Source of the DNA: Girardinichthys multiradiatus
Taxonomy: Eukaryota > Chordata > Actinopteri > Cyprinodontiformes > Goodeidae
Direction: 5' to 3'
Length of the DNA: 64,000 nt
NCBI RefSeq assembly: GCF_021462225.1
Contig: NC_061795.1
Location: 51,174,380-51,238,379, forward strand
Within the stretch, counting starts at the first letter, position 1; each line of letters starts with the position of its first letter. The notes below the pieces were generated by a model that was not told the DNA's origin, ran no database searches, and worked only from the letters and a program-made list of their open reading frames with translations. The position numbers and the translations under genes are program-made. This document shows positions 34,069 through 46,000 of this stretch, piece after piece.

Positions 34069-37000
34069 CTGCAGTGCTGCATCAGAAGGTACAACGTCCT
34101 GTAGGATCAAAGGTGAAGAGTTTAGGAACTCTGGGTTCATCTATGGCTTTGGAAGACCGAAGCTGGACGCTACCTACCTGTCAGTGATGTTATTACAACA
34201 AGAGAGGTTGATGTGCTGCAGTCGGTGGAGGTGGGGCACAGCCTGGGCCAGTCCACGGTCAGTGATGCCGGGACAGTGGCTGAGCTCCAGGCTGGTGAGG
34301 CTGCGACAGTGCCAGCCTACAGACGCCACGCTGGCATCGGTGATTTCTGGCAGCATGGCGAGAGACAGACGCTGGAGGTCTGGGAAGTGCATCCCCTCAG
34401 GACAGGAAACAGAACATTCAAACAACTAGTGACAGAAAAGGCAGGGTCACAGTTATTCACCAATGATTGTTGGATAGAAAATATTGGTCTCTTGAAAGGA
34501 TGCATGTCATGATTTTCACACATAATACAATTTAATTTTGTTCCTGATTGTAGAAAACATTAATATTCATTTCCATGTCAGAAGAAGGGAAATTAGTCAC
34601 TGTGAGTTTTCACCATCTTCCAGATTTCTATATTAAAGATGAATTGAATAAATTCAAAAGGAGGTTTTCAACTTCTGATTTCATTAATTAGGGGGAAAAA
34701 CATTTCCAACCAAATCCAGCAAAGCATTGTTTGTTATAACTGGGAATTCTTCATTCATCACTGTTTCTGGCCCAACATTCCTCTTTCCCAGTATCAAGAG
34801 GGCAGCAGCTGCCACTGGTTAGTGGGTAAAAACTGCTTGTTGTATTCAGTCTAATTATCTTGGTCTAATAATATTTGATTGATGATCTGAAACATTTCAG
34901 TGAAACAAAAAACTAATATTTAAAGTAAATACACCAACAACATTCCAATCTGACACTTTTCCATATTGTTGGGAGTTATGATTATTGATTGATTAATCTT
35001 GATCAATAATTATATTGCAAACATGTGGTCCAACATTCCCCCCTAGGTTCAAAGGGTGAGATGAATCGCAGTCTTTGAAGCTACTGGGACCATTCTGTCC
35101 TTTGCTGACCAATCAGTGATCCGTGGTGAAGCAGAACAAACAAAACTGTCTCTGTGTTCCTCAAAACCTATGACTGGGCAGGATAGAGGTTAGCCTGGGC
35201 AGGATAGAGGTTAGCCTGGGCAGGATAGAGGTTAGCCTGGGCAGGATAGAGGTTAGCCTGGGCAGGATAGAGGTTAGCCTGGGCAGGATAGAGGTTAGCC
35301 TGGGCAGGATAGAGGTTAGCCTGGGCAGGATAGAGGTTAGCCTGGGCAGGATAGAGGTTAGCCTGGGCAGGACTAAACTCTGACTAAACTCATTCCTTTC
35401 TATGTTGTTCAATGAGAAAATACAGGACAATACATTCATATCACCATTACATTCTTTCGGTCATCAGCTTTTGGTAACCCTGAGACAAAATGAAGCAACA
35501 ATAAAAGATATCATGTATATATATGTATATATATAACAAGAAAACAAAATCATGGTTCATAGCTTATTCGTCCAACTTCTATTAGAAGGTGGAACCAAGG
35601 TAATGTAGCCCCCCTTCGCTGAAGCGGAGGTTGACTGATTGGCTGAAACTGGCAGCAGGTTAAACATCCTTTGATGTAGACCTGAGTGTCGTTAGACATT
35701 GGAGGCCAGTGCGCCATCTGTTGGAGGGTGCGGAGTGTGGCTTTGTAGCTCCTATGGCCCCCTACAGGAGAGTAATGGGCGTAGGATAATGAGACCCCCC
35801 TTTGGTCTGTTGTAACCATGCTGAAAGCATGGGAGAGCTGTTTGATGCCAATCTGCACACTGGAGGTGCACACTCTGGCTGTCTTGAGGAGAGGGCGTAG
35901 CCCGTCTGCTAAAAGGAGGGTGTTGCTGTGTTGTGCCTCAGTTAAAAGGGGGTCTTTTTGGCACAAGCGGTCATACAGCTCTCTACTGGTTGATGAATTT
36001 TCCAGCCAGAATGCTAGAAGCATTCCTGTTATGAACATGGATTCCAGGTGTACACCTTCCAACACTTTGGGGTTCTAAGTGTCCAGACCTGGGTTCTTTA
36101 AAGAGCCAAGCAATGCATGACTGCATCTGGGAGGAGTTTCCTGGATGGCTGGGTGCAGCTGTGTCTCAGAGGTGCCCATGACCGGCTCTGATGAGGGCCT
36201 GAGAGGTTTTTCAGGTTCCTCTAAGCTGGTGATCTGGTTGGTCACAAAGAGTGGTTTGCTGCTTAAACCCAGTGGGTTTTGCACCTCCGCCTGGACCCAG
36301 AGTTGGTCCTGGTGGTAGTCAATGAGTAGGGCCAGCCTGTCCAGCAGGTCCTGGCCACCAAGAAAAAGCTCTTTGTTTAATGTGCACATATAGATGGGGT
36401 GCACCAGAGCCATACCTTCGAGTGTGATGTCCAGCTCCACCCAACTAGTGATGCGTCGGCCTGAAATGGTTCAATGAAGGAGAGCATGGCTCTACTCACC
36501 TCCTCAAACGTGATTGAGCACATCAGGTTGATCTCGGATCCTATTTTAGAATAGAAACTCAGCTGGAAACGTCCTCCTATCATGATCACACAGTATAGAC
36601 AACGTGTATGTCCATTTTGGTTCAGTTTACCCGAGAACCTTGGAAAAATGGTTTGTGGTGTTTCTCCATCAGGTTTACCTTTAGGCTTCACATGATGGTC
36701 AGGTCGTCTGTTCGACCGGAAGTGGTCCGGCAACTTTGACTGTGGTTGGTATTCAGTACCACCCCCCCAGTCCAGCTGACCAAACCTACGTTGTTTCCTG
36801 AACCTGTTCTTCACATGGGTTCTGGTTGAAGGCATTTCCTGATCTTCCAACGCAAGACTGTTCCTTTCTGCATGTGTCCGTAAAACCCTAGCCTCGCCCT
36901 TTGGTCCCTTGGTCGGGCGAGCACGTGTTTCCCACGCCATCTGAGCATATTTGCGCATCTCTTGCATGCTCATGGTCTTGGTTCTGCAATGCATAGTAAC

Positions 37001-40000
37001 ATCGTATCGCACACTTTCATGAAGGTTGTGGAGGAACAGGGATTTAAAAGCATGTTCCTCCTCAATGCCGGGCGCATTGCGTCCTTGGAAGTAAACGGCT
37101 CTCAAACGCCGGTAATATTCCCTGGGTGCTTCGCTTTTCTTTTGCTGGATAGTGAAAGCACCAAGTGTGGTGGAGGCCCAGTCCGTGTACACAGAATATT
37201 CTTCCCTTAAAGCTTCACAAAGGGTTGAATAACGGTCTCGGACTGCGGGTGTCAGGCTCTCCATGAAAACATGGACGCTCCTGGATGTTGTCTTCCAGAT
37301 GAGCTTCAGTTTTTCCCGTGCTGATGGGCAGTACAAATCTAGAAGACAGCGTTCAACTTCCCTAAGATAATCATCAATGTTTGATTCTGCATTATTAGGG
37401 TCGAAATGCTCTATGTCTTTGGCCAGAGACTCAAGCTGGTGGGTGCGCAATCCACTCTCAGGGATTGGTGCCGACCCATCTGAGTCATCATCGGAAAGTT
37501 CACTCCGGCTGCACTCAGGGTGTATCAGTGCATCACGCCTCATCCTCGGAGGAGGCAGTGGAGGCTGCTCCCGGTACAACGGTGGGCCTTGTGCTTCCCG
37601 GACTCGGGTCCTGGGCAGCGGTTGAGGGCGGTAGGAACCACCTGAATCCCAGGGGCAGCTTTCCTGTCGCCTTGGCGGAGGTGAGGGATCGTAGAGGACC
37701 GTACTGCGAGTCAAGTTTGAAGGCTGCTCGCATCTGAGCCGTGAACTATTTACACCTGCTGGGTCCCCAGCTAGGTACTGTTCATGGCTGCTGATTGCAG
37801 TGGGGTGGGGCACCGCACCACTGAACCTATTCTGACTACTTACACCTGTTCTTGCCTCTGTGGATGTATGTACCCTCTATTGCTTCCAATCTATTTCCAA
37901 CTTCTGTTATTTCACCTCTAAGGACATCCACCGTCTGCAAAGTATCATTCAGCTCAAACTGCAGTTTAACGCACTGGTCAACTTCCAACATTAACCTTCG
38001 CTGATAAAACAGAGTGAGCTGTCCTAACACATCTGAGACCGTCTGTCCTTCGGTGGGTTTTTAATGACTTGGAGCAACTCCGGAATCCTGGCTTCACATT
38101 GCTCAATGCCATACTCATTGAGACCTTTATGCTCCTCTGGGGACAACAGAATCAATGACCCAATAACCTCTTGTGCCTGCATTCCTATGGGGTCCTCCAC
38201 CATACACACATCTCCAGCTGCAGTCTGGGATGTTCCCTCCATCTTTGGCCCAAAATGCACAATACAAACACACAAAACTGTTTATCTATGAACCACCACT
38301 AAAGAAATTAGCAGCAACGCAACCGACTGAGCTGTTCAGTGACCAATGGTTACTAAATTAACGAATAGCACACAAACAGGCTAAGCTGTTCAGTGAGTAA
38401 ATGATAGCTAAATTAATTAGCTGCACACAAACAGGCTAAGCTGTTCAGTGATTAAATGATAGCTAAATTAATTAGCAGCACACAACAGGCTAAGCTGTTC
38501 AGTGATTAAATGATAGCTAAATTAATTAGCAGCACACAACAGGCTAAGCTGTTTAGTGATTAAATGATTGCTATATTCATTAGCAGCACACAAACAGGCT
38601 AAGCTGTTCAGTGATTAAATGATTGCTAAATTAATTAGCTGCACACAAACAGGCTAAGCTGTTCAGTGATTAAATGATTGCTAAATTAATTAGCCGCACA
38701 CAAACAGGCTAAGCTGTTCAGTGATTAAATGATAGCTAAATTAATTAGCCGCACACAACAGGCTAAGCTGTTCAGTGATTAAATGATAGCTAAATTAATT
38801 AGCCGCACACAACAGGCTAAGCTGTTCAGTGATTAAATGATAGCTAAATTAATTAGCAGCACACAACAGGCTAAGCTGTTCAGTGATTAAATGATAGCTA
38901 AATTAATTAGCAGCACACAACAGGCTAAGCTGTTCAGTGATTAAATGATAGCTAAATTAATTAGCAGCACACAAACAGGCTAAGCTGTTCAGTGATTAAA
39001 TGATAGCTAAATTAATTAGCCGCACACAAACAGGCTAAGCTGTTCAGTGATTAAATGATAGCCAAATTAATTAGCCGCACACAAACAGGCTAAGCTGTTC
39101 AGTGATTAAATGATAGCTAAATTAATTAGCCGCACACAAACAGGCTAAGCTGTTCAGTGATTAAATGATAGCTAAATTAATTAGCCGCACACAAACAGGC
39201 TAAGCTGTTCAGTGATTAAATGATAGCTAAATTAATTAGCCGCACACAAACAGGCTAAGCTGTTCAGTGATTAAATGATAGCTAAATTAATTAGCCGCAC
39301 ACAAACAGGCTAAGCTGTTCAGTGATTAAATGATAGCTAAATTAATTAGCCGCAAACAAACAGGCTAAGCTGTTCAGTGATTAAATGATAGCTAAATTAA
39401 TTAGCCGCACACAAACAGGCTAAGCTGTTCAGTGATTAAATGATAGCTAAATTAATTAGCCGCACACAAACAGGCTAAGCTGTTCAGTGATTAAATGATA
39501 GCCAAATTAATTAGCCGCACACAAACAGGCTAAGCTGTTCAGTGATTAAATGATAGCTAAATTAATTAGCCGTACACAAACAGGCTAAGCTGTTCAGTGA
39601 TTAAATGATAGCTAAATTAATTAGCCGCACACAAACAGGCTAAGCTGTTCAGTGATTAAATGATAGCTAAATTAATTAGCCGCACACAACAGGCTAAGCT
39701 GTTCAGTGATTAAATGATTGCTAAATTAATTAGCCGCACACAAACAGGCTAAGCTGTTCAGTGATTAAATGATTGCTAAATTAATTAGCAGCACACAACA
39801 GGCTAAGCTGTTCAGTGATTAAATAATAGCTAAATTAATTAGCCGCACACAAACAGGCTAAGCTGTTCAGTGATTAAATGATAGCAAAATTAATTAGCAG
39901 CACACAACAGGCTAAGCTGTTCAGTGATTAAATGACAGCTAGATTAATTAGCCGCACACAACAGGCTAAGCTGTTCAGTGATTAAATGATTGCTAAATTA

Positions 40001-43000
40001 ATTAGCAGCACACAACAGGCTAAGCTGTTCAGTGATTAAATGATAGCTAAATTAATTAGCAGCACACAAACAGGCTAAGCTGTTCAGTGAGTAAATGATA
40101 GCTAAATTAATTAGCTGCACACAACAGGCTAAGCTGTTCAGTGATTAAATGATAGCTAAATTAATTAGCAGCACACAACAGGCTAAGCTGTTCAGTGATT
40201 AAATGATAGCTAAATTAATTAGCAGCACACAACAGGCTAAGCTGTTCAGTGATTAAATGATTGCTAAATTAATTAGCAGCACACAACAGGCTAAGCTGTT
40301 CAGTGATTAAATGATAGCTAAATTAATTAGCAGCACACAAACAGGCTAAGCTGTTCAGTGAGTAAATGACAGCTAGATTAATTAGCCGCACACAACAGGC
40401 TAAGCTGTTCAGTGATTAAATGATTGCTAAATTAATTAGCAGCACACAACAGGCTAAGCTGTTCAGTGATTAAATGATAGCTAAATTCATTAGCAGCACA
40501 CAAACAGGCTAAGCTGTTCAGTGAGTAAATGATAGCTAAATTAATTAGCTGCACACAAACAGGCTAAGCTGTTCAGTGATTAAATGATTGCTAAATTCAT
40601 TAGCAGCACACAAACAGGCTAAGCTGTTCAGTGATTAAATGATTGCTAAATTCATTAGCAGCACACAAACAGGCTAAGCTGTTCAGTGAGTAAATGATAG
40701 CTAAATTAATTAGCTGCACACAAACAGGCTAAGCTGTTCAGTGATTAAATGATTGCTAAATTAATTAGCTGCACACAAACAGGCTAAGCTGTTCAGTGAT
40801 TAAATGATTGCTAAATTAATTAGCTGCACACAAACAGGCTAAGCTGTTCAGTGATTAAATGATAGCTAAATTAATTAGCCGCACACAACAGGCTAAGCTG
40901 TTCAGTGATTAAATGATAGCTAAATTAATTAGCAGCACACAACAGGCTAAGCTGTTCAGTGATTAAATGATAGCTAAATTAATTAGCAGCACACAACAGG
41001 CTAAGCTGTTCAGTGATTAAATGATAGCTAAATTTATTAGCAGCACACAACAGGCTAAGCTGTTCAGTGATTAAATGATAGCTAAATTAATTAGCCGCAC
41101 ACAAACAGGCTAAGCTGTTCAGTGATTAAATGATAGCTAAATTAATTAGCAGCACACAAACAGGCTAAGCTGTTCAGTGATTAAATGATAGCTAAATTAA
41201 TTGGCCGCACACAAACAGGCTAAGCTGTTCAGTGATTAAATGATAGCCAAATTAATTAGCCGCACACAAACAGGCTAAGCTGTTCAGTGATTAAATGATA
41301 GCTAAATTAATTAGCCGCACACAAACAGGCTAAGCTGTTCAGTGATTAAATGATAGCTAAATTAATTAGCCGCACACAAACAGGCTAAGCTGTTCAGTGA
41401 CTAAATGATAGCTAAATTAATTAGCAGCACACAAACAGGCTAAGCTGTTCAGTGATTAAATGATAGCTAAATTAATTAGCCGCACACAACAGGCTAAGCT
41501 GTTCAGTGATTAAATGATTGCTAAATTAATTAGCCGCACACAAACAGGCTAAGCTGTTCAGTGATTAGATGATTGCTAAATTAATTAGCAGCACACAACA
41601 GGCTAAGCTGTTCAGTGATTAAATGATTGCTAAATTAATTAGCAGCACACAACAGGCCAAGCTGTTCAGTGATTAAATAATAGCTAAATTAATTAGCCGC
41701 ACACAACAGGCTAAGCTGTTCAGTGATTAAATGATAGCTAAATTAATTAGCAGCACACAACAGGCTAAGCTGTTCAGTGATTAAATGATAGCTAAATTAA
41801 TTAGCAGCACACAACAGGCCAAGCTGTTCAGTGATTAAATGATAGCTAAATTAATTAGCCGCACACAACAGGCTAAGCTGTTCAGTGATTAAATGATTGC
41901 TAAATTAATTAGCAGCACACAACAGGCCAAGCTGTTCAGTGATTAAATAATAGCTAAATTAATTAGCCGCACACGAAAAGGCTAAGCTGTTCAGTGATTA
42001 AATGATTGCTAAATTAATTAGCAGCACACAACAGGCTAAGCTGTTCAGTGATTAAATGATAGCTAAATTAATTAGCCGCACACAACAGGCTAAGCTGTTC
42101 AGTGATTAAATGATAGCTAAATTAATTAGCAGCACACAACAGACTAAGCTGTTCAGTGATTAAATGATAGCTAAATTAATTAGCCGCACACAAACAGGCT
42201 AAGCTGTTCAGTGATTAAATGATAGCTAAATTAATTAGCAGCACACAACAGGCTAAGCTGTTCAGTGATTAAATGATAGCTAAATTAATTAGCAGCACAC
42301 AAACAGGCTAAGCTGTTCAGTGATCAAATGATAGCTAAATTAATTAGCAGCACACAACAGGCTAAGCTGTTCAGTGATTAAATGATAGCTAAATTAATTA
42401 GCCGCACACAAACAGGCTAAGCTGTTCAGTGATTAAATGATTGCTAAATTAATTAGTAGCACACAACAGGCTAAGCTGTTCAGTGATTAAATGATAGCTA
42501 AATTAATTAGCCGCACACAAACAGGCTAAGCTGTTCAGTGATTAAATGATAGCTAAATGAATTAGCCACACACAAACAGGCTAAGCTGTTCAGTGATTAA
42601 ATGATAGCTAAATTAATTAGCAGCACAAAACAGGCTAAGCTGTTCAGTGAGTAAGTTATTCATACATGTATCTTCCAGGTGTATGGGTTTGCTTAACATG
42701 GGCACACAGGTTTGACCGTTCAAACTGTGGCTTACCCAAGCCTATGCTTTAATGGGAGTAATCAAGCAAACACCCGAAAAGAGGAAGAGAGAGGAAGAAA
42801 AAGAATTTCGAAATAACCCAAAACCAAATTCAAAATAAAATTTTTAAAATGGGAAAACGAAACTAAAACATTCAATGCTGTTCTTAGCTTCACATAAATG
42901 TTAGTGTTCTCTAATATGAATCACCTACCTTCCTGTTAGACAACTAAATTAGTTTTATGAGTCAGATCAAAACATACTTCACACAATAAAACCCAGCAAA

Positions 43001-46000
43001 ACGCTTAAATTTTATCCAAAAGTGGTAATGAATGATCTGTAACTTCAACTTTCAACTTTAAGTTATGCCCTTTTGATCATAGGTGATGGAATTATCTGCC
43101 TGTGTTAATGAATTGAGTGATATAAAAAAAGAAAATCAAAGTAGGAAATGCAATTCTCACTAGTGACCACCAGATGGTACTGAGTGCAGGTCTGCGGTTT
43201 GGGAAATCCAGCTTCAACTGCAATTTTATTAAATGGCCACCAGATGTAGGTGTTGTTCTCTACCTGACTGGGAGAATGTTGGTCACAACTGTAATTATGC
43301 CCAGTGGACACTGGGGCACGTCTGCTGCTTATCAGCTGTGATTTTCTGCAGCTGATCCTGCAGGCTGACCGCTTTGAAATTAACTTTAAATTTTCCACAA
43401 GTTAAACCAACTTTCACCTTGCATCCACAACAGACACCTCTGAAAGATTATTTTATCCTCTGCAGCAGAACTGAGCAAACCCTAGTCAAATTATCCCCTA
43501 ATTCACAAACGTTCTGTGCGAAACTCAAAAATCTCACAATAAACGTCTCGTTAACGGAGATCACAATTGTTTATTCTGTGCAACAGTGATTTGATGTCTG
43601 TCTTTTTAAGGCCCACCCAGGGACGCCATATGTTGGGAGTTCACAGACAAGGAATTTGACTTCAGCTTGAAGCGCTTCCAGCATAGATATCTGTGATCAT
43701 ACAACATTAACCCACCAGGTTCTGTTCTAACCTCACCTGAGTGATGCTGCTGTCCGTGAGTTTGGAGCAGGCTGACAGGTCCAGCTCCTGCAGCCTTTTT
43801 AGAGCTAAAAGTGAGGCTCCGGCGCTTTGTTTGAACTGCTCCAAGTCGTTCTGTGTCACCAGCTTGGGACGGTCTTCAAAGGGCATTTGAGGAGGCTTGA
43901 AGAAGCCCATGTTCCCGAAGGTCCGGGTAAACCTTGGACCTCTGTCTCCCTGGGAAAGAAATCCTAATAATGAGTCGAATTTAAGGACCTAAGCTGCAGG
44001 TCAGCATGCAGCCGCGGTTCTCACCGTCTCATCGTCAGGCTCACACTGGCTTGTCTGCACCATCCCAAGCAGACCCCAGTCCGTAACTTCCTTACACCAA
44101 CTGAGCCGAAGAACTTCCAGCTTCTGCAGGTAGGTGGCGATGGCGCATACGGACAGGTCGGTGACGTTGACGCATGACGTTAGATCCAACTCACGCAGAG
44201 AATCCCTGAGAAGCTGCGCGAGTGAGAAAACTGCAAGATCCTGAAGAGACAGAACACAGGCTGCTGATTTTTCCCGTTCGCCTCCTGGATGAAGCAGAAC
44301 CGTAGATGACTGACTGACCCTGAGGTACGTGCAGCTCCTCAGGTTAAGTGCCTCCAGCTTTGGTGTGGCAGCATTCGACTCCTTCAAGCCTCTCACCAAC
44401 TCTGTCCCACTGATGTGCAGACACTCAGACAGATCCAGAGACATCAGGGAGGGGATGGACAGCAGCTCAGCCAGGCCTGGAGACAAAGAGCACCTTTTAC
44501 GCTCGCTGAGAGGGCTACAGAAAGCATGGACACCTCCAAGCACCACTAGACTAGAGTCCATTACAATCACATAATGAGCAGTATAAAAGAACTGAGCTAA
44601 ATAACCCTATCACCCCGTGCTTCCTGCCTTCTCACTGGCTCTGTGACCAGAACAGGCAGATTTTAAGCCCACTATTGGAAAGACTCTGCAGTGTTGTGAC
44701 AGTGTTGTCTTGTGAGGCTTAATGAACGTACGGCTTCTGACCGCTATGAGGAAGTACTTAAAAAAACTCATCGGACCTTTTTCAGTGATCCTCCAGTCTC
44801 GAGACAAGGAGAGGTGGTTCAGAGACTTCAGGCTCTTAGCTACAGCCGCCACAGACCTGCTGGTCAGCTCCGTGCAGCCGCTGATGTCCAGTTTCAGGAG
44901 CTTGGGCTGGTGCTTCACCAGAATCTCCACCGAGTAGTCAGTCAGCTCTTTGCAGCCCTGAAGATGTAACTCCTCTAGGACCAAATCCTGAACCTACAAG
45001 AAATAACTGTTTGAGAACTTCAAAATATTTAAAATAAATATACATGTAGAATACTGTGCAGAACCTTTAAAGCACCCCTGATTTATGAATGTTTTAGGTA
45101 GAGATGCAGCAACCAGGAGATTCTTGGTTGAAAAGAATCTTTGGTTTTCTTCAAGGTCTGACTTCTTCCTAAGAGCTAGATCACATAGAACAACAAAAAT
45201 GTCTTCTGACAGAGACAATAGTTTTAACTCCAACAGAAAATAGGTGACAATTTTCTCCATAACAATGCATCAAAGCATCTCTCCCCAACCTTTACCTGGC
45301 TACTAATAAACTGAAGCTAAATGCTTTAGTTTTCCTGAAAAAGTTCTCAGACTGGAGCCAATCAAAGGAGAACTGGCCGATTCGGATTTCTGGATGACTG
45401 ATTACTGCGGAGTTTAATAATCTTTGAAATAGTCTAGATCCAAGGTTCTCCAGTCTTCCTGAACGTCTTTCAGCGATTTTCTTTGGACCAGCTGTTTTTC
45501 GACAATCTTTTCCTCATCACAGTAGCACCTGGCGCAGCATGCAACTAAATAAAGTCAATTGGGTGAGCGGTGGATGAAAGAAGAACCGTCAGGCCTCATC
45601 AAATAATCCGTATTGGAAAGTCCTGTCTTAAGAATCTCCCTTCAGCTGATCCAAAGAAAGGGAAAAAAGCAGCTAAAGAACAGCCTGAATTGCCAAAAAA
45701 TGTGCTGTGAAGAAAAGTGGGAAGAAATGAGACATGACTCAAGACTTTTGCAGCATTTCCTGACCTGCGCGATACTGCGCAGAGATTCAGGGGTGATGGA
45801 GGTCCGGCTGAGGTCCAGAGCTTTGAGGGTGGATCTCTGCTCCGTTAATAACCTCCTCAGGTTCCTGAGCGACAGCAGTGCCGAGGAGTCCTCCACAGCT
45901 CCCACTGGGCATCCTCGGTACGGATCAAACTCAAAGGCGATGTGGCAGCCGGCTAACGAGAGACGGCGAAGGCACGGGGTGCAACCGGTGAGCCGGTTGA

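Larger units (their letters stand above)
34967..43706 (-). mobile_element. Decayed LTR retroelement with satellite expansion in its leader
   Basis: In fbxl9 intron 9. Reading on the - strand from right to left: a short terminal repeat candidate, a tRNA-Asn primer-binding site, a leader containing the 4.3-kb satellite, a frameshifted gag, a protease-like remnant, an integrase zinc-finger remnant, a 21-bp minisatellite, a polypurine tract and a second short terminal repeat candidate. No reverse transcriptase or RNase H is recognisable. Both ends read TGTTG...CAACA and share an 11-base word, but otherwise differ and show no matching target duplication. The outer boundaries are tentative. Confidence 0.72.

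Noticed and set aside
34317..34523. Start codon inside the frame MFECSVSC upstream of fbxl9 exon 10
   Set aside because: It lies in the intron before a good acceptor (CCTGAG). Exon 9 joins to GMHFPDLQ in phase, so this is not a gene start.
35161..35439. 92-codon frame with LPRLTSI repeats
   Set aside because: Translation of a 21-bp minisatellite, not a protein.
37377..37737. Frames opposite to the gag-like gene
   Set aside because: Shadows of the - strand frame with no features of their own.
38330..42653. CRISPR-like regular repeats
   Set aside because: The units are directly tandem with no unique spacers, and the genome is a vertebrate's; this is a satellite.
42654..43600. env-like or extra gene in the retroelement leader (97-codon frame at 43105-43398)
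   Set aside because: No signal peptide, membrane segment or recognisable motif, and it lies on the wrong side of gag for env.
43611..43628. tRNA-Asn gene
   Set aside because: Only the 3' acceptor end with CCA is present. The encoded CCA and adjacent terminal repeat mark a primer-binding site.
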